A program made the translations under genes and the position numbers. Below the pieces are notes generated by a model. The model had not been told where the DNA came from and did not search any database. It saw only the letters and a program-made list of their open reading frames with translations. Shown here one piece after another: positions 26,101 to 35,158 of a DNA stretch of 64,000 nucleotides. Each line of letters opens with the position of its first letter. Within the stretch, counting starts at the first letter, position 1. The DNA is from Paenibacillus pabuli (GTDB lineage: Bacteria > Bacillota > Bacilli > Paenibacillales > Paenibacillaceae): contig NZ_JBDOIO010000001.1 of assembly GCF_039831995.1 (NCBI RefSeq), forward strand, positions 248,001-312,000. The letters are read 5' to 3'.

Positions 26101-28598
26101 CACGTGATGATTTTGTACAGGCTGAGAATGAATTCCTCGCACTGAATACGTTCTTCTATCTCAACGACTACTTCGAAATCAAGGATGCACCGAAATCGTT
26201 CTATACTGCAGGTATTTCAACGGATACCTTCTTGCGGATATTGATGATTCCGATGAGTAAGTTCTCCTCCACTAATACCGATATCAATAACGTGATGGTG
26301 TATGTGGGTATGGAATATGATCCATTCACCTTTATTGTATTTTTGATCGAAGCTACAATTGTATTTACAGCATACAGTTTCATTAAAATCGGTGTTATCA
26401 CTGTAGCCTTTAGTTTCTTGATAGTTCTGGCTGCATTGCAATCGATCTGGTATAAGAAATCTAGATCATTTGTCGGACTGATTTACATCTTTGTTGTATT
26501 TTACTTGATACACCTCGGATTCCTGGTATTGTGGAAATTGTTCACGATGCTTAATAACCGCTATCATAACTTTAACAATGATTATTGGTTAGCGGCTCCG
26601 GAACTGATTACAAGTATTGTTTTTTTGGTTTATTTTATTCTCGTTTGGAAGTTCGTCTTAATTCCAATGTACAAGAATATTAAATCAGATATTCGTAACC
26701 TTGGTGGCGCAAAAGTCTTGGCTGACATTAACAAAGTGTGGAACAAGACTAAAAACTGGGCTAAGGATCGTACTCGTGAATTGAAAGAGCGATTCAGCGA
26801 TAGCGAATCTAACGATGAAGCTAGTAGTTCTGAGAATGGTTCGGTTTCAACTAAGGAAACTGAAGAGGATTCTACTGAGAAATTGGATCAAAGCCTTACC
26901 CCTCAGACAGTTCCAAATAAGGAACCTAATCCGCGACTAGTTGAAGAAATCAACAATATGACTAATAGCAATACTAGTGAAGGAACTACTGAATCTACAA
27001 CTACGGAGACAAATTCTATTGTTCCTGAAATTGCAGATAATGGTACTATCCTTGGGGATAGTATTCAGGGTACGGCATTGGCACTTGGGGCCGGGGGCGC
27101 AGTAATCGATTCAGCTAAGAATATCATGGATGCGATGGGATATACGGTGACACAAGGTGATGATGGTGCAATCCAAATTACAGGTGTTGGTGAAGATTCA
27201 GTCCGTGGTATCTTCGGAAAAATAGCTGATGGTTTAGAATCCGATTCTGAAAAAGTAGCTGATACGCAAGATAATGTTAAGGTTGATAGTTTGAGTGAAG
27301 GACTTAATCAGGATATCTTACGTTCAGCTGAAAAAGACGGACTCATCAGCCCAACTCCTAAGGAGGATGGTACTCTTGATTACAGCCTGACTCCGGGAAC
27401 AACACAAGAACAGTTGGATGAATTTGTCGTGCGTGAAACTACACGAAAAGTAACTGGGGCTGAAGAAGTTGAGAACCTTGCCTATGATACTGACGATGAA
27501 GGCAATACAAGCTTCATTAAATCAGATAAAACTAAGCATGTACTCGAAGAACTGAAGAAAGCCGGCGTGGTTACAGATTACGAGGAAGTTAACGGACGCT
27601 ATGAGTTCAAGAAAGCTGAGAATGTATCTGAGGAAGATCTCAATTCTACTCTGGCTAGTGTTAATCAGTTAATAACAACTTCAACTGACCCACGTATGAT
27701 GGCACTTAATTCACAACCTGATGGTGAGTCTCTCACTTTCGTAAGCGGTAAAGCTGAAGAAATGGGTGGAATTATCACTGAGTTGAATAACTCTGAAAAG
27801 GTTACTGAGATTGTTAAGGAATCTGTGGGATATGTAGAACTACCGTCAGGTGGTATCTCTTTGGTAAATAATGATATCAGTGAGCAAATTCTCAGTGATG
27901 CAGGTATTTCCAATGTAAGCGCAGTAAATGGAGTTTACGCGTTAAGTGGTGCAAATGCTGCTAAAGTCCAGGAGTACATGAGCAGTGTAGAACTCGATTA
28001 TCGACGTACATCTAATGAAGATGGCGAATACACAATTAGTTCAAATGACACAATCACCAAAGCAGTAATTGCAGGGATTGCCGAACAAACTTCAGCTTCT
28101 GTAGAAATCCTATCTAATGAACTTCGTGAGACAGCTGAAGCACTTCGTCAAAGTGCTGAATCTATCAAAGTAACACCTATTACTCAATCTGTGAGTGATG
28201 GAATGTTGTCCCAGTTCAGCTTTACAATGGATGATGCAATGATTGCGAATTTGCGTGATGTCTTGGCAGGGAATGTAACTACTAACAACCAACACTATTA
28301 CGCTGAAGTTAAAAATCAATTGAATGAAATTGGCGTTACATCTGTTGAGCAGTTGTACAAAGGTGATAATGGCGAGTATAACATGGTAACACGTCTAGGT
28401 ACACGTGCAGACCAGCTGGAGAAAACTCTTGTAGATATTCAAGCTGCTCCGGTGGCAGGTCAGGATAAAGTTCCATCAACATCAGGTTTGAATGCTAATA
28501 GTAGCCTTGCAGGTAATACTCCGGCTCCTACTGGAGATTCAGCACCTCGATCAACTATGGATACACTTGCTAGACTGGCAGGAGATGCGCGCAATTAA
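23136..28598 (+). CDS. Giant VirB6/TrbL-like membrane protein, 1,820 aa
   Basis: GTG start behind ACGGAGGG. Order of parts: signal peptide (LIAIIMLLTFLISGLSPAA); a long outside region to about residue 520; membrane segments (LYFVMAALCIAKMGFDLFRI, SLIKFVLIFALPLLAYNYIV, about 523-590); a second outside loop to about 1,060. A membrane cluster follows (FTFIVFLIEATIVFTAYSFI, FSFLIVLAALQSIW, FVGLIYIFVVFYLIHLGFLV, LITSIVFLVYFILVWKFVLI, to about 1,180), then a 640-residue soluble acidic tail with repeated short alpha/beta units. This is the VirB6/TrbL-type plan of a polytopic inner-membrane channel with big loops. The tail is unusual and probably cytoplasmic. The family call rests on topology and neighbours. 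Confidence 0.7.
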   Translation: MKFKRLIAIIMLLTFLISGLSPAAVYAEETGDGDTTADTSSAQPQYADTLSKLGFRFNDKVLSQIIEFTYNGEPFKTPDSYVRDSTIPFVPLYYRVSEFLGIGSKYKILTLDRLLNNPWAAVDTGIYIDTGKKTYVKISGLNDLSLDNISGTFNSAVFNAQYSKYGDNLIKDNSGGIKDLIVGIDYYGNIVTNNKQIIIPFYNNPIIVNMASGTTNESNDAFLSTGALGKILSPTGSDEKKEQTIDSLIKSNEITEQDARFGYVLTAGMQDGATLLKAINNYRSYFSSQFYAYTKDRSYESQVDYFSKVRSQPVWDWLYFDTGLKKFEKDRLAEAIKTPAKDFSTVRPSTSIADLMLCITSANRKASDSETPTPQICSESNFFKQPDAAALTKKLQRGEDNQSITTKIMEQIYDRYAPASLEVSRKLKGYIDDDSANLLYSYLPNNFGIASAGKVTFDQMADKLKKEDSILDMIYTYLSFGVWNLIKFTYTALGQEVYTKVFLGHSGNSLFYTPTTDHFSFVNIATISLYFVMAALCIAKMGFDLFRIIFQTMTGKQYMQSLIKFVLIFALPLLAYNYIVDFTFNKTNEAFIKENLYQTAVLDRSVDYDRELITTAPGMAENTDFRDALENYAIQLPVYDENGAFVQKTFGLFDFLNYARNKSLTYDDSPITEAINEQQTKRGFKSVNEDGSLIQYVNMLGTNEENKSFYQQYAKYNETSANGHKTNDLEPGEHTVPDMFNEIYYQYAVYSQVPTGQDPKDLKFDVENFYGSKVRDMIVETINRANFNYQASEDGSVEDSLRDISGLTVVNNTIELYNNEYTSNVVSKLEGAGTIRVIDERSDKFVIASGYNADGSLMMNPEKLKLKIEDSLKVDANDATGFNLEQMMNISTVLKDAAASDPFRLGPLDFTACQKNIDASCGVLLTTYSKYLQDLGLIEIVGSGFTLSGDTAEAKQETMAKINDMVTEMNYKLIEDFRKHNLIFDDLKTRDDFVQAENEFLALNTFFYLNDYFEIKDAPKSFYTAGISTDTFLRILMIPMSKFSSTNTDINNVMVYVGMEYDPFTFIVFLIEATIVFTAYSFIKIGVITVAFSFLIVLAALQSIWYKKSRSFVGLIYIFVVFYLIHLGFLVLWKLFTMLNNRYHNFNNDYWLAAPELITSIVFLVYFILVWKFVLIPMYKNIKSDIRNLGGAKVLADINKVWNKTKNWAKDRTRELKERFSDSESNDEASSSENGSVSTKETEEDSTEKLDQSLTPQTVPNKEPNPRLVEEINNMTNSNTSEGTTESTTTETNSIVPEIADNGTILGDSIQGTALALGAGGAVIDSAKNIMDAMGYTVTQGDDGAIQITGVGEDSVRGIFGKIADGLESDSEKVADTQDNVKVDSLSEGLNQDILRSAEKDGLISPTPKEDGTLDYSLTPGTTQEQLDEFVVRETTRKVTGAEEVENLAYDTDDEGNTSFIKSDKTKHVLEELKKAGVVTDYEEVNGRYEFKKAENVSEEDLNSTLASVNQLITTSTDPRMMALNSQPDGESLTFVSGKAEEMGGIITELNNSEKVTEIVKESVGYVELPSGGISLVNNDISEQILSDAGISNVSAVNGVYALSGANAAKVQEYMSSVELDYRRTSNEDGEYTISSNDTITKAVIAGIAEQTSASVEILSNELRETAEALRQSAESIKVTPITQSVSDGMLSQFSFTMDDAMIANLRDVLAGNVTTNNQHYYAEVKNQLNEIGVTSVEQLYKGDNGEYNMVTRLGTRADQLEKTLVDIQAAPVAGQDKVPSTSGLNANSSLAGNTPAPTGDSAPRSTMDTLARLAGDARN

Positions 28599-28606
28599 TA
28601 GACTTC

Positions 28607-28642
28607 AGAGGACGGAGCGATTATTCGTTCCGTCCTCTTTTT
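28607..28642 (+). terminator. Strong rho-independent terminator
   Basis: AGAGGACGGAGCG (28607-28619) pairs with CGTTCCGTCCTCT (28626-28638, one G-U), followed by Ts. Confidence 0.9.
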
Positions 28643-28670
28643 CATTATAGGGGAATAAGGAGTGTTAACA

Positions 28671-29858
28671 GTGAAAAAGAATAAGATTCCGCTTTCAATT
28701 GAACGGACTGAAGTATCGGCTTATAACTATTTCTTTAACGAGAAAAAGATGATTGCTCTTATTGCTACATTTATTGGAGGGGCAATTTTAACTTTCCTCT
28801 TAGTGAAGATGCTGAGTGCAGTGGTAGTTAACGGAATGACCTACGGTATGGTAATCGGTATTACATCTACTGTGGTCGCCTATTTCTTTATTTTCCGTTT
28901 CGTAGTATTTGAAGAAAAACGCCAACGTCGACTCTTGAAGAAATTACAGGATGAGCAACTGAGTGCATATGATAGTTTCTGGGAAATCTCGACTATTGAT
29001 AAGGACTCTGGACTTATCCATTTCCGACCTGATGGTGATAAGATTAAGAAGGCTGTCGTAATCGAGGTTACTAGAGGTTCCATCGTAGCCCGGAATGCAA
29101 AATTCTATGAATACTACCAAAAGACGCTAACCTTATTTAAACGTGACTTACTTACTGAGGGTTATAAGATACGGCAATATTCGATGGCTAAGACTGGTAG
29201 TATACCGGAAAACTTGCAACACCTTATTGATAAGGCAAATGCTATTAAAAATCCAAAAGCACGACAAGTTGCAATTATGTACACTGATAATCTCTTGTCT
29301 AAGGTAAAACTATCTAAGGCGATTGAGGTAGATTATTATATGATTTACTGTGATCAGTATTATAAAATGCGTGAATTCCATCAAACTGTACGACGGATTA
29401 TGTTGAGTAACTTTGAATCTAACTTCTTCAAGGATAAACAAATCCTTGACCGTCAAGGTGTAATGCAGTTCTTTGCGGAAGTTTTACAGGTTAAGGCATT
29501 CCCAATTATTGATCAAAATGCTACTGTGCCATTTGCAGAATATGGCGAAGTTGTTAGGGCATTTGATGATGCGGATAATGAACTCTTTATTGAACAGCTG
29601 GAAAGTGAGTTCACCGAAGGTCCAGAACAACACAATGAAGAAGATGAAGTTTGGGAGGAAGATGAAAATCTTACAACTAGACAGCGTATTGCCCAAACAT
29701 TCAACATCGACTTTAACCTCGCAACAGAGACTTCACTAAAAGAAAAAGCCGATGAGATTAATCTGGTTAGGTCACTTGATCAACAAGAAGCTGAAAATCA
29801 GAATCAGGTTGAGACTGAACCTGAAAGTCTCGTCGAAATCTTCAAAACTAAACTATAA
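28671..29858 (+). CDS. Secretion-block protein with two N-terminal membrane helices, 395 aa
   Basis: Start placed at GTG 28671, eight nucleotides behind AATAAGGAG; GTG 28662 lies against that site. Two membrane helices (MIALIATFIGGAILTFLLV and GMVIGITSTVVAYFFIFRFV) are followed by KRQRRLLKKL and a cytoplasmic alpha/beta domain (AVVIEVTRGSIVARNAKFYE, VKLSKAIEVDYYMIYCDQYY). An acidic, Gln/Glu-rich tail ends it. A two-helix protein before the ATPase genes is the position of PrgI/TcpE/VirB3-type subunits in Gram-positive conjugation systems. The cytoplasmic part recalls the N-terminal domain of VirB4-type ATPases. Both are inference. Confidence 0.6.
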   Translation: MKKNKIPLSIERTEVSAYNYFFNEKKMIALIATFIGGAILTFLLVKMLSAVVVNGMTYGMVIGITSTVVAYFFIFRFVVFEEKRQRRLLKKLQDEQLSAYDSFWEISTIDKDSGLIHFRPDGDKIKKAVVIEVTRGSIVARNAKFYEYYQKTLTLFKRDLLTEGYKIRQYSMAKTGSIPENLQHLIDKANAIKNPKARQVAIMYTDNLLSKVKLSKAIEVDYYMIYCDQYYKMREFHQTVRRIMLSNFESNFFKDKQILDRQGVMQFFAEVLQVKAFPIIDQNATVPFAEYGEVVRAFDDADNELFIEQLESEFTEGPEQHNEEDEVWEEDENLTTRQRIAQTFNIDFNLATETSLKEKADEINLVRSLDQQEAENQNQVETEPESLVEIFKTKL

Positions 29859-29900
29859 TACTAAATAATTATATCTTTCAGAAATGGTGGTCGATCTTCA

Positions 29901-31994
29901 ATGATACGTGTTATTGTTGTGGGAGGTAATACCGACGGGAAACTTGCTGAATCTATCAGTAGAAACGGCGATATCAAAGTCGTGAAGTCCTTTCCATATA
30001 TTCATGATTTTCATAGGTATCTAACTGAAACATATGAAGGACTTGTTGACTTTGATAAAGTCGTAGTACTTCAGCACGCTTTTACCAATGACCGAGCTGA
30101 TTCTATTGATGCGATTCAGCGAACTCAGGAAGCGCTTGTACTCGAAGTAGCAGTAAGTCCGGTATTGTACTTTGTCCTCACAGATGAGGAAATTTACTTA
30201 CACTACGACGAACATATGGATGACATTCAGTATGATAAAACTTCTATGTTATTATTCAGAAAGATCGGTGTCAAAGATATCTATTCGACACTGATTGGAA
30301 GTTTTGATACGCAAGGAATTTACCATCCTAATTTTCCGAATATTAATATCGATCAAAAAACTCAGCAATTGCGTTCAGAGGTCGAACAGGACGAACAAGA
30401 TGCGGCCGATGCTAAAAATAAGGTGATTGAGCCTGTGGTACCCCTGATTCAGGAGCCTCAAGCTGCGACTGAGGTAGTTTTCCGAGAATCCGGAGAAGAC
30501 GAACCTGAGCCAGTTGGTCTAGACTATCCAGTCAAAAAAGGTGCTGGACTTTCGTCTATTTTCAAACGTAACAAGGTACCAAAGAACAAACCTAAAACTG
30601 ACGCTTATAACTTTGGCAGTGAAGATGATAATGAAAATAAATCCGAAAATAATATTGATCATGTCGGTGATATCACTGAGGTAATTGAAAATACACCTCC
30701 TCAGACGGAGATTGAATCAGTACATGCAGTACCGGTTGAGCCGTTGAATACACCTCCGGTAATTCCGGTTGTACCGACTCAAGCAGTTTTAGAAATTCAG
30801 CACGATGCGGTTATCGAGACAACTGCTCCGGTTGTAACAGAAACTGTTGAAACTATCACAGAAGGTAGTTCAGCTGTACAGGTTGAGACTGTACCTGTTG
30901 AAACTAAGGCAGAGCGGCCTAAACGTGGACGGCAGAAACCTGCACCGGAACCTGAAGAAATTCCTGAACCGGCTGAAACTGGCGGTTTGGATTTAACTAG
31001 TGGCGGCGGAGGATTAGGTTCGAAGTTGCTGAATGGTGTCCTCGGACGGATTAAGCAGAAAGTTAATGCAAATCCAGAATTGCTACCTGATGGTGCTGAG
31101 TATCATACTAACGCAACGCCTAAACGTCGAAAGACTGATAATGTTAGTAATGCACCAATCGTGTATCAAGGTGCAGGGTTACGTAAAGGTACGCTGTTAA
31201 TTACAGGAGACCGACGTAGTGGGGTGACATCTAGTGCGGCTAACATTGCTCACGCTTTAAGTGGCCAGGGTACGGTTGTAGTTGTTGATCTTGACTTTAA
31301 ACGTGCTGGAATGACTAGGTATTTCGCGGAACATCTTGAGAACCCTGTCGATATCCGAAATACCTATTCTACTTATGCCGCTCTTAATAACCCATCTATT
31401 TTTAGTGAGGTAGGTTTTGTAATCAATGAAAATTTACTGTTACTAACACTGACCGAGCCGACAAGTTTTGTAATGGATCCTGAATTCCCTTGGACCGAGA
31501 AAATCGGTGGTAAAACACGAAAAGAACTACGTGAACCGCGACATATTTCTAGTCTGTTGTCATTCCTTCGGGGAGCAGTAGATTATGTGGTAGTTGACGT
31601 CCCAATGGAACTGGTTCAGGAATATCCAGATATTATTTTACAAGCTGATACGAGTATCCTCTGTGTGAATAACTCTGAGGAATCAATTCATAACACACTC
31701 TTGGTTGCACTCTCTGATATTTACGAATCCAATACAAATACATTCAATGCTGTAGTATCTCGTTTTAATATTTTGCTTACCAATTATAATAACCTGTGTA
31801 AAATTAAGGGTAAAGAAACTACGCCTGAATACGTTCAGAACTTCCTTCAGTCTCAGGGTGGCGTTTGGGCAAAAACACGATGTGTTGGGTACATTCCTCA
31901 CCTCGATGATTTTGTGAAACAAACTCAAAATGGCGAACTCATTGTGCAGAAGGAGTTTGCTAATCATTTCTATGATCTAATTGGCAGAATGTAA
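29901..31994 (+). CDS. CpaE/MinD-like ATPase homologue with altered P-loop, 697 aa
   Basis: N-terminal receiver-like domain (MIRVIVVGGNTDGKLAESIS, FDKVVVLQHAF), then a long disordered Pro/Glu/Val/Thr linker (about 150-350). The C-terminal MinD/ParA fold starts near residue 430: LLITGDRRSGVTSSAANIAH, VVVVDLDFKRAG, VDYVVVDVPMEL. The plan of receiver-like plus MinD domain is that of CpaE/TadZ, which positions pilus machines at the pole. The deviant Walker A KGGxGKT is replaced by RSGVTSS, so the usual lysines are missing and ATP hydrolysis is doubtful. It lies between membrane and coiled-coil genes of the secretion block, so positioning the apparatus is a reasonable inference. Confidence 0.72.
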   Translation: MIRVIVVGGNTDGKLAESISRNGDIKVVKSFPYIHDFHRYLTETYEGLVDFDKVVVLQHAFTNDRADSIDAIQRTQEALVLEVAVSPVLYFVLTDEEIYLHYDEHMDDIQYDKTSMLLFRKIGVKDIYSTLIGSFDTQGIYHPNFPNINIDQKTQQLRSEVEQDEQDAADAKNKVIEPVVPLIQEPQAATEVVFRESGEDEPEPVGLDYPVKKGAGLSSIFKRNKVPKNKPKTDAYNFGSEDDNENKSENNIDHVGDITEVIENTPPQTEIESVHAVPVEPLNTPPVIPVVPTQAVLEIQHDAVIETTAPVVTETVETITEGSSAVQVETVPVETKAERPKRGRQKPAPEPEEIPEPAETGGLDLTSGGGGLGSKLLNGVLGRIKQKVNANPELLPDGAEYHTNATPKRRKTDNVSNAPIVYQGAGLRKGTLLITGDRRSGVTSSAANIAHALSGQGTVVVVDLDFKRAGMTRYFAEHLENPVDIRNTYSTYAALNNPSIFSEVGFVINENLLLLTLTEPTSFVMDPEFPWTEKIGGKTRKELREPRHISSLLSFLRGAVDYVVVDVPMELVQEYPDIILQADTSILCVNNSEESIHNTLLVALSDIYESNTNTFNAVVSRFNILLTNYNNLCKIKGKETTPEYVQNFLQSQGGVWAKTRCVGYIPHLDDFVKQTQNGELIVQKEFANHFYDLIGRM

Positions 31995-32018
31995 TTGCAG
32001 CAAATGGAGGAATAATCG

Positions 32019-35000
32019 ATGAAACCCATGTGGGGGCGTAAAAATAAACCTGAAGAATACGGTCAAGATATCACTCGTACATATATGCAATATCTATTTG
32101 CATGTGGTGGCGACATTAAAACGATGGTTGAATGCTGCCGCGAGAAGGATATTCCTCTGTACTGGTTTTATACCCAAAGTGGTATTAAAGTTAAAGACGA
32201 AATTCGGTCATACTACCTTAAAAATGAGGATAATTTCAATACTGACCGTGAAATGGCCGAGGTCAATGGGGACAGCGACTTAGTTGAATTTTTAGATAGT
32301 CTCGAAATTAATTTTAATGTGGCCGAGGAAGCTATTGCCGCTAATGATGAAGCTGAGGTTGACCTTCAGCTTCTCAATGGCGATACTCTGACAACACGTG
32401 AATTCAATATCTATCTCGTCGCAGAGCCGGCAGGAATTTACGATAAGGCAGTAGCAATTTTACGACCTGAGGGAAAATTTGTAATTGAGCATGTCAGCTC
32501 GCTAGGTCATATGGCAAAGATTCTCACGAGTCTCGCAGCTATGGACCAACCGTCACTTCATAATCTCATACTGATAACACCTAATATTGGAATTAAGTTC
32601 AAGGATCAGATTGAGAGTGTGCTACGGGAACGAATGAGTTCCGGAGCTAGTGACAATATCAGAAAGATACCTTGGGCAAGTTGGGGTGTACGTGACGATA
32701 TCCCAAGTAGTGAGAACCTTGATCGACGTTGGATTGAGCGACTCATCCCACCTCTACCGCAAACTATTGAGGATGCGGATATGTCCGATATCGCCGAGGT
32801 TCAGCGAAAATATTTGATGGCAGTTGAATTAAATCGATCCCTCACTCAAAAAGTTGAGGATTTACAGGGTATCACGAAAAATATTAAGGATACGTCTTTG
32901 GTAAGTCAGACGAAGGCAATTAACGAAGCAGTAACCGCGGCAATTAAGGATAAAGAGTCCGAATACGCACCAGTTAAACAACAATTGAAAGATGTCAGTC
33001 AAGAACTGGACGAAGTTAAGAGTTCTTTGGAACGTGTAAATAGTCAGTTCGTGTTGGCTACTGAAACTAAAACTCAACTTGAAACTCAGCTTAAAGCTGC
33101 TGAGGATAAATTAGCCGAAACCGAGGATAGCCTCGCTAAAATAAGTGAAGAACTTTCCGAAAGTCTCGCTAAAATCTCTGAACTTGAGTCAGGCGTCGCT
33201 GAGGATCAATCAGAACTAACATCAAAATTACAGGCAACTATTGATGAGTTGGAGCAGCATCGTGATGATGGTCTCACAACAATATCTGAGTTAACTGAAG
33301 AAATTGCAAAAATTACTGCACAATATCAGGAAGAAACTCAAAAAGTAGTTGAGTTAACGGATAAATTGGATTCTCTTACTATTGACCATCAGGAAATGGA
33401 GACCAAGTATGATTCTCTATATTCTGAACTAGTAGCTAAAGAAGCTGAGATCAATCGTCTCAATGAAGAACTGGTAAAGGTAAATGAGGACGCAGCACAA
33501 TTGAATCAAAAACTGGAGAATCAGGAACACGAACTACAGCAAAAGATTGTGGAACTTGCTGAAAAAACTCAAGCTTTTGATACGATTAATTTAGAATTGA
33601 CTTCAAAAATTGCTGAGATCGAAGCCATCAATAATGAGGTCGATGGTAAAGCATCTGAACTTGATGATAAATCGGGTAAACTTGAGGAACAAACAGATAG
33701 AATCAATACGCTCCTTGATGAAATTAAAGAACTCCAGGGGACTGTTGATACACTCACATCAAGTATGCAGAATTTACAGGAAAATATCGATGCTAAAAAT
33801 GAGGAATTGCGGATAAAATCTGAGAATTTTGACGCACTCGACCGGGAATTTACCCTGCAGAAAGAGATAAATCAGCTGGTTGAGACACAAGTTTCTAAGT
33901 TAGATGCTAAGCTCACCGAGAAGGAAAGCGAGATTCAGGCTAAAGAGGATGAAATCGCTAGATTATCTGAACTACTCCAGGTTAAGGATATTGAGATATC
34001 TGAGACTCAGCAGAAAATTGCAGATAAAAACTTGGAAATTTCTAATCTATCTTTAGAAATGGATGATAGATCTACGGCGCATCAAGATCATATTGATGAA
34101 CTTCAAGGGAAAATTGATGAGTTAAACTCTGTTATTCAGGGTGAATCTAGTTCCGATGTTATGCAAGCTGCTTTAATTGAGGAACTTCAGCTTAAACAGG
34201 AAGAACTTGCTGAGACAATTCGTGTCACATCCGAAACTTTGGATAGTATGACTGCTAATTTCGAGCGGGTTACTGCGGAGAAGGCTGAACTATCGTCTAA
34301 ATTAGATGATGAGTTGAATAAGTTCAATTCACTCAATGTTAAGTATGATGATTTAACTGATGAAATGATACAGCTTAACGAAAGTTTTACTTCGCTCCAA
34401 GGGGAATTAACAGCTAAATCGGAAGAACTGCACAATACTAAATTAGAATTAGTCCGTGTGAAAGCTATTTCTAAGGAAGAAACTACCGATAAAGCTGAGA
34501 TTGTCCGACTAAAGGCTGAAATCGCCGGATTAAAGGCTAATGATATCACGGACAAATTATTGCAGCAATTGCAGGATAGCCAAGCTGAGGTTCAGGTATT
34601 GAAATCAAGACCTGCTGTAGGTGCAGCTAATCAAGAATTAACTTCAATTAATATTGACTCTTTGCCATATCAGATCATTAATTTGAAAGTACTTAATATG
34701 CCAATAACCTTCCCTAACTTCCTGTATGGATTCGGGCCATATTTCAATGACCGTGGTGGCTTCGCTAAAGTCATTCTTACTCCGGCGCCAGGACTTTATT
34801 CTAACTATATTGAGACCCTTAAATCACGGGGATGGATTGAGATTAATGTTAGAAGTGGTAATTTTGCTGAGAACTTCAAAGGGGTTATCGGGTCAAATTC
34901 TAACATTGTAGTTGTCGACTTGACAATGGAAAATCACAATTTCTTTGTTGGTAAGCATACACATGCTTATGTCGCACATTCTCAATATGACTTGAATGTA

Positions 35001-35147
35001 TTCGGAGTAAGTGGTCAGTATATTTCACCTGAAGATGGCGGTGGTTTCATCCAGCTTAAAGAGACTGCTCAAATTATAGCTATTGGTGACGTCGCGTCTT
35101 TATCAAAACACTACTACCGCTTTATTTCAAAATGGCTTGAAAGGTAG
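32019..35147 (+). CDS. Long coiled-coil protein with globular ends, 1,042 aa
   Basis: ATG behind ATGGAGG. The first 250 residues are globular (FNIYLVAEPAGIYDKAVAIL, HNLILITPNIGIKF, receiver-like). Residues about 265-880 are almost unbroken heptad coiled coil (rich in Glu, Lys, Gln, Leu and Ser, with no Pro-rich breaks). The last 150 form a second globular domain (ITFPNFLYGFGPYFNDRGGF, SNIVVVDLTMENHNFFVGKH) that recalls a ParA-type fold without a P-loop. There is no Walker A, so it is not an SMC ATPase. It lies between the CpaE-like gene and the VirB4-type ATPase and could act as a rod-like scaffold or polar landmark. Function is inferred from shape. Confidence 0.7.
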   Translation: MKPMWGRKNKPEEYGQDITRTYMQYLFACGGDIKTMVECCREKDIPLYWFYTQSGIKVKDEIRSYYLKNEDNFNTDREMAEVNGDSDLVEFLDSLEINFNVAEEAIAANDEAEVDLQLLNGDTLTTREFNIYLVAEPAGIYDKAVAILRPEGKFVIEHVSSLGHMAKILTSLAAMDQPSLHNLILITPNIGIKFKDQIESVLRERMSSGASDNIRKIPWASWGVRDDIPSSENLDRRWIERLIPPLPQTIEDADMSDIAEVQRKYLMAVELNRSLTQKVEDLQGITKNIKDTSLVSQTKAINEAVTAAIKDKESEYAPVKQQLKDVSQELDEVKSSLERVNSQFVLATETKTQLETQLKAAEDKLAETEDSLAKISEELSESLAKISELESGVAEDQSELTSKLQATIDELEQHRDDGLTTISELTEEIAKITAQYQEETQKVVELTDKLDSLTIDHQEMETKYDSLYSELVAKEAEINRLNEELVKVNEDAAQLNQKLENQEHELQQKIVELAEKTQAFDTINLELTSKIAEIEAINNEVDGKASELDDKSGKLEEQTDRINTLLDEIKELQGTVDTLTSSMQNLQENIDAKNEELRIKSENFDALDREFTLQKEINQLVETQVSKLDAKLTEKESEIQAKEDEIARLSELLQVKDIEISETQQKIADKNLEISNLSLEMDDRSTAHQDHIDELQGKIDELNSVIQGESSSDVMQAALIEELQLKQEELAETIRVTSETLDSMTANFERVTAEKAELSSKLDDELNKFNSLNVKYDDLTDEMIQLNESFTSLQGELTAKSEELHNTKLELVRVKAISKEETTDKAEIVRLKAEIAGLKANDITDKLLQQLQDSQAEVQVLKSRPAVGAANQELTSINIDSLPYQIINLKVLNMPITFPNFLYGFGPYFNDRGGFAKVILTPAPGLYSNYIETLKSRGWIEINVRSGNFAENFKGVIGSNSNIVVVDLTMENHNFFVGKHTHAYVAHSQYDLNVFGVSGQYISPEDGGGFIQLKETAQIIAIGDVASLSKHYYRFISKWLER

Positions 35148-35158
35148 GCAATACATCT

